From positions 1 to 24,202 of the IMG/VR virus record IMGVR_UViG_3300029448_000431: a stretch of 24,202 bases of DNA, one strand, 5' to 3'. Source of the stretch: a virus. A model generated the notes under the pieces. It did not search any database, had not been told where the DNA came from, and saw only the letters and a program-made list of their open reading frames with translations. Position 1 is the stretch's first letter. Every line of letters starts with the position of its first letter. The position numbers and the translations under genes are program-made. This document shows positions 6,795-14,310 of this stretch, one piece after another.

Positions 6795-7772
6795 TTATGA
6801 AGAATAAACGTAAATTTCTCCATTATCAGCTACAAATATATTTCCTTTTTTAGCATATTTAGCTATTGTATCAGTAGGATCATTATCTCCACTACCACCT
6901 TCTATTACTGCTGCTACATATGCTTCTGGAATTATGGTATTTTGAGCCGGATCAAAAGAACCAGTAAAACCCCATCTAGTTACGGCTGAATCATAAGCTA
7001 ATGCCTCTGAATTTTTTGATCCAGATTGAATAACAGCTATACCACCATCCCCTGCAGCATTTGATCCTGATGCTAATCTAATAAATCTATCTGCAACATC
7101 TAAATCAGTTGTATGTTGAAAAGAAGCCGTACCTACAACTGTTAAATTTCTAGTAATAGTGGCATCTCTAGTAACTGTTAAATCTTGTCCAATAGTAACA
7201 TCATCAGGTAAACTAATAGTTGCTTTTACATTAGTACCATCTTTTGTAACGGCAGTTACTATTTCATTTGTAGTACCTAATATTTGTAAATCATCAGTTT
7301 GTAAATCTACATCTTCTTCTCCTGAATCACCATCTACAGTTAAAGTAGTAGCAATTCCTGATAAACTTGAACCATCACCTTGGAATGAACCACTAAATGA
7401 ACCTGAACCACCTCTAGATAAAGTTGATACATCGGCAAATGAAGCAGTTGCAGTTGAACTTAATGTTGAAGCTAAATCTGAAATAGAAGCTGAAGTAGCT
7501 CTATCTGCATGTGATGCTGTAAGTCCTGATCTAATTGTTCCTGCTAAATCAGCAAATGAAGCTGTTGTAGCTGTATCTGATATTGAAGCTGTTGCTGTAG
7601 GAGCTAAAGCATTTGCTCTAGTAGCAACAGAAGCTGTTCCAGCTAATAATGCGGTAGAAGAAGAGGCAATAGTACCTACAACTACTCCTTTAAATGAACC
7701 TGTAAATGAACCTGTAACCGAACTTAGTTCTGCATTAGATCCGGAGACTACGACTTTTTTCCAACTTGGCAT
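6795..7772 (-). CDS. Tail fibre-type protein (MPSWKK family, copy 2)
   Basis: The 325-residue product starts MPSWKKVVVSGSNAELSSVT, a paralogue of the N-terminus at 5829-6455. Residues 35-135 are Ala/Ser/Thr-rich repeats of the T-A-S-V-A-T-R-A-N-A-L-A-P-T type. G-S-F-S-G-S-F-Q-G-D-G-S-S-L-S-G follows near residue 130. From about 190 a strand-rich part (D-L-T-V-T-R-D-A-T-I-T-R-N-L-T-V) leads into A-D-R-F-I-R-L-A-S-G-S near 227 and a C-terminal domain ending G-N-I-F-V-A-D-N-G-E-I-Y-V-Y-S-S. This arrangement is known from marine myovirus fibres and suggests a trimeric receptor-binding fibre. It has a promoter octamer 22 nt upstream. Confidence 0.8.
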   Translation of the reverse strand: MPSWKKVVVSGSNAELSSVTGSFTGSFKGVVVGTIASSSTALLAGTASVATRANALAPTATASISDTATTASFADLAGTIRSGLTASHADRATSASISDLASTLSSTATASFADVSTLSRGGSGSFSGSFQGDGSSLSGIATTLTVDGDSGEEDVDLQTDDLQILGTTNEIVTAVTKDGTNVKATISLPDDVTIGQDLTVTRDATITRNLTVVGTASFQHTTDLDVADRFIRLASGSNAAGDGGIAVIQSGSKNSEALAYDSAVTRWGFTGSFDPAQNTIIPEAYVAAVIEGGSGDNDPTDTIAKYAKKGNIFVADNGEIYVYSS

Positions 7773-7794
7773 TTATGTGATTTTTTATTCTATA

Positions 7795-7802
7795 ATAAAT
7801 AT
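7795..7802 (-). promoter_or_regulatory. Putative late promoter motif ATATTTAT before the 325-residue fibre
   Basis: ATATTTAT on the minus strand, followed by TATAGAATAA, 22 nt upstream of the ATG at 7772. It overlaps the last base of the preceding stop codon. Confidence 0.5.
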
Positions 7803-8179
7803 TAATCTCCGATAAATAGATTACTTCCACTATATAAAATACCGCCCTCAACAGCTGTAGCATTTCCCTGGTATTCTGATAATTGTAAAATTCCTTTATT
7901 ATTTACTTTTAAATCACCATCAGGAGTTCCAACTTTTAGAGCATCTTCAGTATTAGAGGAAGATACTTCTAATTTAGCGGAAGCGGATATTAAACCTATT
8001 CCAACTCTTTTAGATGCTTTATGAATTAAAATTATGGATTCATTTGAAGTACCATCTATAAATTGTACATTTTCAGTACTTCCTACAGTTTGTAATCTAA
8101 TAGAACCAGTAACATCAAACCCGTCACCAGTAAAAAATATAGACCCTGATGCAGGAACAATTCTTACATTTTTAGCCAT
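7802..8179 (-). CDS. Small fibre-tip-like protein
   Basis: The 125-residue product reads like the end of a fibre without a shaft: a strand-rich start (MAKNVRIVPASGSIFFTGDG), K-R-V-G-I-G-L-I-S-A-S-A-K-L-E-V near residues 55-70, and a final A-V-E-G-G-I-L-Y-S-G-S-N-L-F-I-G-D. The V-G-I-G...S-A-K-L-E-V pattern is common just before S74 chaperones in fibre proteins of marine phages and Bacteroidota, but no chaperone is present here. Its first 8 bases overlap the end of the upstream S74 fibre gene (ATGGCTAA holds both its start and the other stop), so translation is probably coupled. It may be a tip or cap working with that fibre, or a split-off fibre end. Confidence 0.72.
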   Translation of the reverse strand: MAKNVRIVPASGSIFFTGDGFDVTGSIRLQTVGSTENVQFIDGTSNESIILIHKASKRVGIGLISASAKLEVSSSNTEDALKVGTPDGDLKVNNKGILQLSEYQGNATAVEGGILYSGSNLFIGD

Positions 8180-10256
8180 TTATCTTTTTCTTAAGTAAAT
8201 CTACTTCTTGTTTTAATTCTTTTATACCTTCTATTAATACAGATACTAATTTTTCATATTTTACAGCTTTGTATCCATTATCTCTATCCGCTACAATTTC
8301 TGGGAATACTTTTTCTACTTCTTGTGCTATTACACCTATATCATGTCCTGAATGTACATGTACTCCTTCCATTGGGACCCAATCATATTCATATCCAGAT
8401 ATTTTAATAATTTTATCTAAAGGATTTTCTATTAATGTTATATTTTCTTTTAATCTCTCATCTGAAGAAGCAAATGCTACAACATCGTTTGCAGCTAAAA
8501 TTGCACCTATAACACCCGAAGCAGCTGTTCCTACTCCTAAACTACCAGAAATTTCTACACTACCTGTAGTTACAGTACTACCACTTTGTAATAGACTTCC
8601 CGTTAATGCTGTACTACCAGTTATTCTTAATGCTAAAGTAGAACTACCTGTTAAAAGTAATGAACCTGATAAGAGGGTAGAACCTGTAATTTGTGTACTA
8701 CCACTATGTAATAAGCTACCAGATAATATAATACTACCACTTTGTAGTTGGCTACCCGAAATTTGTGTATTACCTTTTTGTAGGAAACTTCCGGTTAGGG
8801 CTGTACTACCACTATGTAGTAAGCTACCCGTTAGGGCTGTACTACCCGTAATCCTTAATGCTAAAGTACTACTACCCGTTATTAGTAAAGAACCAGATAA
8901 AATAGTAGAACCTGAAATTTGTGTGTTACCTTTTTGTAGTAAGCTTCCTGTTAATGCTACACTACCACTCTGTAGCATACTACCTGTTACTAATAATGAA
9001 CCAGATATTCTTTGAGATCCTGTAATATTATTACTTCCACTTTGAAATATACTTCCAGATAATGATGTACTTCCACTAACTAATACACTTCCTGTAAAAG
9101 CACTACTTCCAGATACTCTTAGTGCTAAAGTAGAACTTCCAGTTACTAATAAAGATCCAGAAATTACACTAGATCCTGTTACATTTGTACTACCACTTTG
9201 TAATAGACTACCTGTTAAAGCTGTACTACCACTTACTCTTAGACCTAATGATCCAGTTATACTAACTGAACTTGAAATTCTAGTTTCTGATCCTGTAATT
9301 TGAAAAATACTACCTGTATATTTTAACCCTGCTGCACCATTAAGATCACTAGTTGAACCACTAGCTAATAATAAAGATCCTGTAGTATTATTAGATATAT
9401 TTAACCCACCTGAAGTACCTGATGAACCATTAGTACCACTTGTACCCGAAGTACCTGCATTACCAGATCTTGAAAATTGAACTGATAATTTATTGCCATT
9501 AGATGGGATAGCACCTGTTATATAAGCTACAGGTATTTTATAATACCCAGTAGCTGCTGTTACTGCACCTGTTATTTTAAATGAATTTACAACTGTTCCT
9601 GTATCCCTACTGGTTACAATTATTTGTCCACGGTCAGTACTATTAGTTGAATCATCCCAAGTAGCATACCATGCAGTTTGATCTGCACCCCTTTGATCTA
9701 AATTATCTATATAAATAAAAGTTACAGAAGCAATAGATGCATTATTATATTTTATTTCTCCATTTCCTGGATCTGCATCACTAGTATTATTATCAAAGTT
9801 ATATTCTACTCCTCCTTTTTCCCCACTTGTTCCTGAACTACCTGATGAGCCAGATGTACCTGATGAACCATTAGTACCATTTGTACCTGAAGTACCCGAT
9901 GATCCACTTGATCCATTTGTACCTGAAGTACCTGATGATCCACTTGATCCACTTGTACCACTTGATCCTGAAGAACCTGATGTACCTGATGTACCTGATG
10001 TACCAGAAGTTGAATTTCTTCTTGTAAATTTTATATCTCCACTACCTGTATCATATGCTAATAAAAAATCAAAACCGGAACCAGTTTCCGCTAAACTACC
10101 ACTTTTTATTGATAAACTACCTGTAATTCCTACAGAACCAGTTACATAGATATCATTATTTGCTGTTCCATTTAAAGAGTTAATAATTCTTAAGGCATGT
10201 TGGGCCTTAATGACACTACCACTCGCTATACCTGATGTACTTATTGTTGAAGCCAT
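8172..10256 (-). CDS. Tail fibre with G-S/T triplet stalk, 12-residue beta repeats and S74 chaperone
   Basis: The 694-residue product is modular. Residues 1-80 share the start I-S-T-x-G-I-A-S-G-S-x-I with the fibre at 14311-16614, probably the attachment end. Residues 82-146 are Gly-Ser-Ser/Gly-Thr-Ser triplets. Residues 147-265 form an inserted beta domain (T-W-D-D-S-T-N-S-T-D-R-G and G-Y-Y-K-I-P-V-A-Y near 199-245). Residues 267-283 are more triplets, and 315-572 are about twenty 12-residue units of G-S-T-A-L-T-G-S-L-L-Q-S type. Residues 597-694 are an S74 chaperone with S598-D-E-R-L-K, G-H-D-I-G-V-I-A-Q-E-V-E-K and a coiled end. S74 domains fold and trimerise the fibre and then cleave near that serine. 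The gene lies directly after the glycosyltransferase and its Ser/Thr-rich repeats are possible acceptors. Confidence 0.9.
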   Translation of the reverse strand: MASTISTSGIASGSVIKAQHALRIINSLNGTANNDIYVTGSVGITGSLSIKSGSLAETGSGFDFLLAYDTGSGDIKFTRRNSTSGTSGTSGTSGSSGSSGTSGSSGSSGTSGTNGSSGSSGTSGTNGTNGSSGTSGSSGSSGTSGEKGGVEYNFDNNTSDADPGNGEIKYNNASIASVTFIYIDNLDQRGADQTAWYATWDDSTNSTDRGQIIVTSRDTGTVVNSFKITGAVTAATGYYKIPVAYITGAIPSNGNKLSVQFSRSGNAGTSGTSGTNGSSGTSGGLNISNNTTGSLLLASGSTSDLNGAAGLKYTGSIFQITGSETRISSSVSITGSLGLRVSGSTALTGSLLQSGSTNVTGSSVISGSLLVTGSSTLALRVSGSSAFTGSVLVSGSTSLSGSIFQSGSNNITGSQRISGSLLVTGSMLQSGSVALTGSLLQKGNTQISGSTILSGSLLITGSSTLALRITGSTALTGSLLHSGSTALTGSFLQKGNTQISGSQLQSGSIILSGSLLHSGSTQITGSTLLSGSLLLTGSSTLALRITGSTALTGSLLQSGSTVTTGSVEISGSLGVGTAASGVIGAILAANDVVAFASSDERLKENITLIENPLDKIIKISGYEYDWVPMEGVHVHSGHDIGVIAQEVEKVFPEIVADRDNGYKAVKYEKLVSVLIEGIKELKQEVDLLKKKING
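8541..9314 (-). repeat. Long array of 12-residue (36-bp) beta repeats
   Basis: Encodes residues 315-572 of the S74 fibre. Typical units are GSTALTGSLLQS and GSTQITGSTLLS; some units are longer (S-S-T-L-A-L-R-I/V). Gly-Ser pairs recur about every six residues and alternate with hydrophobic residues, as in short-strand beta-helical shafts. Confidence 0.8.
9819..10013 (-). repeat. G-S/T-S/N triplet repeat (collagen-like stalk without proline)
   Basis: Encodes residues 82-146: about 21 Gly-x-y triplets where x and y are almost only Ser, Thr or Asn. Glycine recurs every third residue as in collagen, but proline is absent, so a collagen triple helix is less certain. About two thirds of the residues could accept an O-linked sugar. 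Confidence 0.85.
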
Positions 10257-10287
10257 TAATATTTTTTTTACTTAGGGTTATTCCCTA

Positions 10288-10295
10288 ATAAATAT
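10288..10295 (-). promoter_or_regulatory. Putative late promoter motif ATATTTAT before the S74/triplet fibre
   Basis: ATATTTAT on the minus strand, 31 nt upstream of the ATG at 10256, in the gap after the glycosyltransferase. A 6-bp hairpin (TTAGGG with CCCTAA, 10272-10288) directly follows the motif in the leader. Confidence 0.5.
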
Positions 10296-12580
10296 TAACT
10301 AAGTCTACGAGTAATACCTTCTATTACGGTTTCAGGTAATATTTTTTTAGTGCATTCAAATTGCCTTGGAGTATCTTTATGGACAGGGCACCAATTCCAA
10401 TCACCGGCATCTAATTTGAAATTATTAAAACAAGAATTACATACATTTTTATTAATAATTCTTTCAATATTTGAAGTAAATTCTGTCCAATCAGAACTAA
10501 ATCCAGATATTAATACTACAGGATTTTTAATTGACCAAGATAACCAGGCTAAACCACTAGATACTCCTATATACATTTCTGAATGGTGTAACATATTAAT
10601 TATGTCTTCTATAGGGTGATCACCTGTAGCATCTATTATGTTTGTAAATTTCTTTTGTAAAGGTAATTTATCAGTTTCCCAATTATCATTATATTTTTCT
10701 TTAGAAATCATTACTACTTTATACCCTAAAACATTATTAATATAATTTATAATAGTTTGCCATCCTTCAGGATGGTGCCAATATTTAGCACTTGCAGAAG
10801 CATGTGGAGATATACATATATATTTTTCTTTAAAAGGGCGATCCTTTACTTGATAATTTATCTTAGGTATAATTTCTTTATATTCTAATCCTAATATATT
10901 AGTTGCAGTTTGTTGTAAAGGAAATTGTTTTGGATCATATGGTTGTTTAAAACCTTCTAAATTATCATTATCATCATAATACCAACCTATTTCATACATA
11001 GCATATAAATTAGGAACAGTAGCTCCAGGAGATACAAATTCTAATTCAGGATATTTTTCTTTAAAAAATTTATTCCAAAACGTAGATACAATTACATGGC
11101 AATTATGTTTTTTCTTAAATTCTAAAGCATAAGGGAACCAGGCTAAAGTATCACCTAAAGCTTTAGAACCAAAAGCTATATAAACTCTTTTACCAGATGC
11201 ATTATATTTATGAGAATATATTACTTCTCCAAAATTATCTTTTACTTGTATATCCCAATTTATAAAAAATTTATGAAATGTTTTACCCCAATGGTCATTT
11301 TTTAGATTAACTGAATATTCACTTTGGTTAGTATCTTGATTTATAAAATCTACTAAATATTCTTGGTTAGAATTTCTTAAGCATGCATAAGGACCATCTA
11401 CAAAATTTACATCTAATCTAGGTGTTTTGGTTTTGGGAGTAATTTTTATTTGTTGTAAACGATTATATGCTTTTTTTGCTTGATTTTTCCATGAATATTC
11501 TTCTCTTATTTCTTTAGAACGATCTAAATGCCACTTTTTCCATACATTATAATTATTATAAGAATCTTTTATTTTTTCAACTAAATCATCTAAATCAGGA
11601 GTATAAAAGTTACCAGGTATATTTTTTCCTGCTTTTTCTTCTCCTAATATTTCAACCCCCAATCCTTTACTTTTAGTAAATTCTAATTGCCCTGAACATT
11701 TAGTATAAATTGATGGGGTACCACAAGCTAGAGATTCTATTAAAGGTAAATTCCAACCTTCTGCTTTAGCACAGGAAATTAATACATTAGCATTTTGTAA
11801 TAATTTAATATATTGTTTTCTATTTAAAAATTTTAATATTTTTATTCTATTATCTTCTAATCCATGGTATTTTAATCTTTCTTCTGTTGAATTCATATCA
11901 TCTGTAGGATAAGGATTCTCTACATTTAATAATAATTCAATATCTTGATTATCTGGGAATGCTTTTAGAAAACCTTCAATGCTTTCTTTTATTCCCTTTC
12001 TGTAATCCCATCTCCCAACTATAATAAACTGAAATTTATCTTGTTTTTTTAGTTTAGGATTAGGTTTAAATATTTTTCCATCTACTCCTTCTGGTATTAC
12101 AAATATTTTATTTTCTGGGTATCCTTGTTTAATAGATATTTCTTTTTGCCATTCAGTAGGAACCCATAATTCATCTAAGGTAAGTAATTGATTGAAAAAT
12201 TGATTAGAATATTTAGTTGATTCCCAAACATTATATCCTATTTTATAACCATTATAAGAATCATAAAAATAATGATGATCATGTTCTTCTAAAATTATAT
12301 CTATATCAGATTGGAAATTTTCTTTATGATGGTATATAGGATAATCATTTCTACTTTTATCTGCTTCAAATAATGTTTGTAAATGAAGCATTTTTTTCAT
12401 TTGAGGGGTTATATAAGGTTCTTTGTCATGAGGAGTATTATTAGGCCAATTCCATGATTTTCCTACTGTAGCATTTCTAACCTTAATAGGAATTAATTTA
12501 TCTAATTCAGTAAAAAAAGATTGTGCATGGTTAGCATACCCTGTAGTACCAATAAAACTTGTATGGGCTTGAATTTTCAT
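10295..12580 (-). CDS. Two-domain glycosyltransferase: GT4 half fused to a TibC/Aah-type O-heptosyltransferase half
   Basis: The 761-residue product joins two GT-B transferases. Residues 1-375 look like GT4: V-P-E-G-V-D near 162-167, V-G-R-W-D-Y-R-K-G at 188-196, and the E274-x7-E282 motif in E-G-W-N-L-P-L-I-E-S-L-A-C-G-T-P. Residues 388-761 match the autotransporter O-heptosyltransferase pattern: N-F-V-D-G-P, K-R-V-Y-I-A-F-G-S-K-A-L-G-D477-T-L-A-W-F-P-Y, L-Y-A-M-Y-E-I-G-W, Y-I-C-I-S-P-H-A-S-A-S-A-K-Y-W, and Y-I-G-V-S-S-G-L-A-W-L-S-W. Four cysteines, C714-x2-C717-x13-C731-x11-C743, fit the iron-binding cysteine cluster that I recall from TibC. TibC/Aah enzymes add heptose to Ser/Thr in repeat proteins. 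The neighbours on both sides are Ser/Thr-repeat fibres, which makes virion fibres plausible acceptors. Sugar donors and acceptor are unproven; host surface glycans are an alternative. It lacks a clear promoter octamer and starts 32 bases after the preceding fibre gene. Confidence 0.85.
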   Translation of the reverse strand: MKIQAHTSFIGTTGYANHAQSFFTELDKLIPIKVRNATVGKSWNWPNNTPHDKEPYITPQMKKMLHLQTLFEADKSRNDYPIYHHKENFQSDIDIILEEHDHHYFYDSYNGYKIGYNVWESTKYSNQFFNQLLTLDELWVPTEWQKEISIKQGYPENKIFVIPEGVDGKIFKPNPKLKKQDKFQFIIVGRWDYRKGIKESIEGFLKAFPDNQDIELLLNVENPYPTDDMNSTEERLKYHGLEDNRIKILKFLNRKQYIKLLQNANVLISCAKAEGWNLPLIESLACGTPSIYTKCSGQLEFTKSKGLGVEILGEEKAGKNIPGNFYTPDLDDLVEKIKDSYNNYNVWKKWHLDRSKEIREEYSWKNQAKKAYNRLQQIKITPKTKTPRLDVNFVDGPYACLRNSNQEYLVDFINQDTNQSEYSVNLKNDHWGKTFHKFFINWDIQVKDNFGEVIYSHKYNASGKRVYIAFGSKALGDTLAWFPYALEFKKKHNCHVIVSTFWNKFFKEKYPELEFVSPGATVPNLYAMYEIGWYYDDNDNLEGFKQPYDPKQFPLQQTATNILGLEYKEIIPKINYQVKDRPFKEKYICISPHASASAKYWHHPEGWQTIINYINNVLGYKVVMISKEKYNDNWETDKLPLQKKFTNIIDATGDHPIEDIINMLHHSEMYIGVSSGLAWLSWSIKNPVVLISGFSSDWTEFTSNIERIINKNVCNSCFNNFKLDAGDWNWCPVHKDTPRQFECTKKILPETVIEGITRRLS

Positions 12581-12612
12581 AACCGTGTAATATAATAACC
12601 TTTATTTTAAAA

Positions 12613-14301
12613 TCAAATTCTTTTTGATTCTTTAGGTTTTAAAATATCTAACCTACCTTCATTAAATCTTTGAGCATGAACTATATAATAACAATGTGGT
12701 TTTCCACAATCACAGCCTACTTCAATTTCTCTTTTACTTACGGATTTAACAAAATGTTGGCAAGCATTTCCTATAGGTGTAAGTTGAACTGTAATATCCA
12801 TTTCATCCGTTAATTCATTCCAATAATCTGGTAAATGTATAATATTATTTGTTTTTAATTTACCTCTATAATATATTCCTCTTTCAGGTCCTTCTAATGA
12901 TGAATGAATTAAATAATAACCTTTTAAAGTTGGATGTTGTATTCTAAAGTTTTTAGTTGCAGCATCTAAAGTTCCATCTACAAATACATTTCCTGAAACA
13001 ACTATATCCTGAGATGCGGAGACGATATCAAATTCACCCGAACCTGTAAATGAGCCACTAAATGATCCTGTACCACTTTGTGCAACGGAAGCTGTATCAG
13101 CAAATGATGAACTTAATTCTTTAAATACCTCTACTGACGCTGAAACTGCATATGAAGCAGATATAGCATGTGATGCTGTAATAGCATGTGAGGCACTAAC
13201 TAATCCTGTTAAATCCGAACCATCTCCCTGGAATGAACCACTAAATGAACCACTACCTCCATTTCTAACAGTAGTAGCTATAGTTGCAATTGAAGCAGAT
13301 TCTACAGAACCAGATACTGTAGTTTCTAATTGAAAAGAAGTACCATCTCCTCTATTAAGAGTAATAACATTTTGACTAACACTACCAGCTATTACTCCTC
13401 GTTCAGGGAAAGATGCTGTAGTTGCACTATCTGCTCGTGAAGCTGTTGCAGTTGGAGCTAAAGTATTTGCCCTAGTAGCAACTGAAGCGGTTTGGGCTAA
13501 TACTGCTGTTGATGCAGATGTAGCAGTCCCAATTAAAGAACCGGTAACTGATCCCGATAATGATCCAGTTAATGATGAAGCTACTGAACTTGATAAATCA
13601 GATAAGTATTGATTAATTGCTATATTGTAACCAGCATATTCAGAACCAGCTTTTAAACTTTCCATTCCAGCAACTCCCAATGAGAATCCCGGAGCTATGG
13701 AACCAGTATCAGTTAAATCTATAATTGCAACTTCTTTTTCTGCAGTTTGTAATTCATCACCTGAACCCGATTCTTCACCTTGTTCTCCCCATTCTACAAA
13801 AAATGAAATTTCTGAAGATCCTATGTTTCTTTGGACTACTTCAGATACTGTATAAAGATGAAATCTATTTTTTACTGTAGCATTACTCTTTTTTGCTACA
13901 CCTACTATAGCAAAACTAGATCCCGAATCACTACCACTAATATTATTTACATTTAAATTATTATTTGGATCATTAAAACTAGCGGATTGGAAAAAGTAAG
14001 ATCCTGAAGGGGTTGATAAACCAAATGTATCACCTGATGCATTAGATGTAGCTGCTTTATCTAAAGTAATTTGGGTACGATCAGCATTAACAGATGATAC
14101 TTTTGTATTTGCGGGCAATGCACCAGCTACTGAAAATACAATCTGACCAGGTCTAATTAAATCTTCATCTCCTGAAGATATATTAACATCAGCAATTAAG
14201 GTGGATCCATCTGCAAAATTACCAGTTCCGATAATAAAGTTACTATCAACAATACTATCGGCATTAATAACACCTATAAATCTTTGATCTCTATATGCCA
14301 T
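12613..14301 (-). CDS. Tail fibre with EGPE-type C-terminal domain and cysteine cluster
   Basis: The 562-residue product has a beta-rich N-terminal part (residues 1-215, with I-R-P-G-Q-I-V-F-S-V-A-G and Q-I-T-L-D-K-A-A-T). Ala/Ser/Thr-rich repeats follow at about 235-410, including S-V-A-T-R-A-N-T-L-A-P-T and two copies of G-S-F-S-G-S-F (352 and 412), the first continuing Q-G-D-G-S-D-L-T-G. The C-terminal domain (about 435-562) has H-P-T-L-K-G-Y-Y-L-I-H-S-S-L-E-G-P-E, then I-Y-Y-R-G and L-P-D-Y-W, a domain I know from marine phage fibres and from regions next to S74 chaperones. Unusual for a fibre, it carries C514, C530, C532 and C537 with H516 and H536, a possible metal site. It starts 9 bases after the upstream fibre gene and probably shares its transcript. 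Confidence 0.82.
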   Translation of the reverse strand: MAYRDQRFIGVINADSIVDSNFIIGTGNFADGSTLIADVNISSGDEDLIRPGQIVFSVAGALPANTKVSSVNADRTQITLDKAATSNASGDTFGLSTPSGSYFFQSASFNDPNNNLNVNNISGSDSGSSFAIVGVAKKSNATVKNRFHLYTVSEVVQRNIGSSEISFFVEWGEQGEESGSGDELQTAEKEVAIIDLTDTGSIAPGFSLGVAGMESLKAGSEYAGYNIAINQYLSDLSSSVASSLTGSLSGSVTGSLIGTATSASTAVLAQTASVATRANTLAPTATASRADSATTASFPERGVIAGSVSQNVITLNRGDGTSFQLETTVSGSVESASIATIATTVRNGGSGSFSGSFQGDGSDLTGLVSASHAITASHAISASYAVSASVEVFKELSSSFADTASVAQSGTGSFSGSFTGSGEFDIVSASQDIVVSGNVFVDGTLDAATKNFRIQHPTLKGYYLIHSSLEGPERGIYYRGKLKTNNIIHLPDYWNELTDEMDITVQLTPIGNACQHFVKSVSKREIEVGCDCGKPHCYYIVHAQRFNEGRLDILKPKESKRI

Positions 14302-14310
14302 AACAAGCTA

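Noticed and set aside
9819-10013. True collagen domain
   Set aside because: Glycine occurs every third residue, but proline is absent and x/y positions are Ser, Thr or Asn; I describe it as a collagen-like triplet stalk only.
10272-10288. Hairpin TTAGGG/CCCTAA as a terminator after the glycosyltransferase
   Set aside because: No T-run follows in either direction; on the minus strand it is followed by GTAAAAAAAAT. It is only a leader hairpin.
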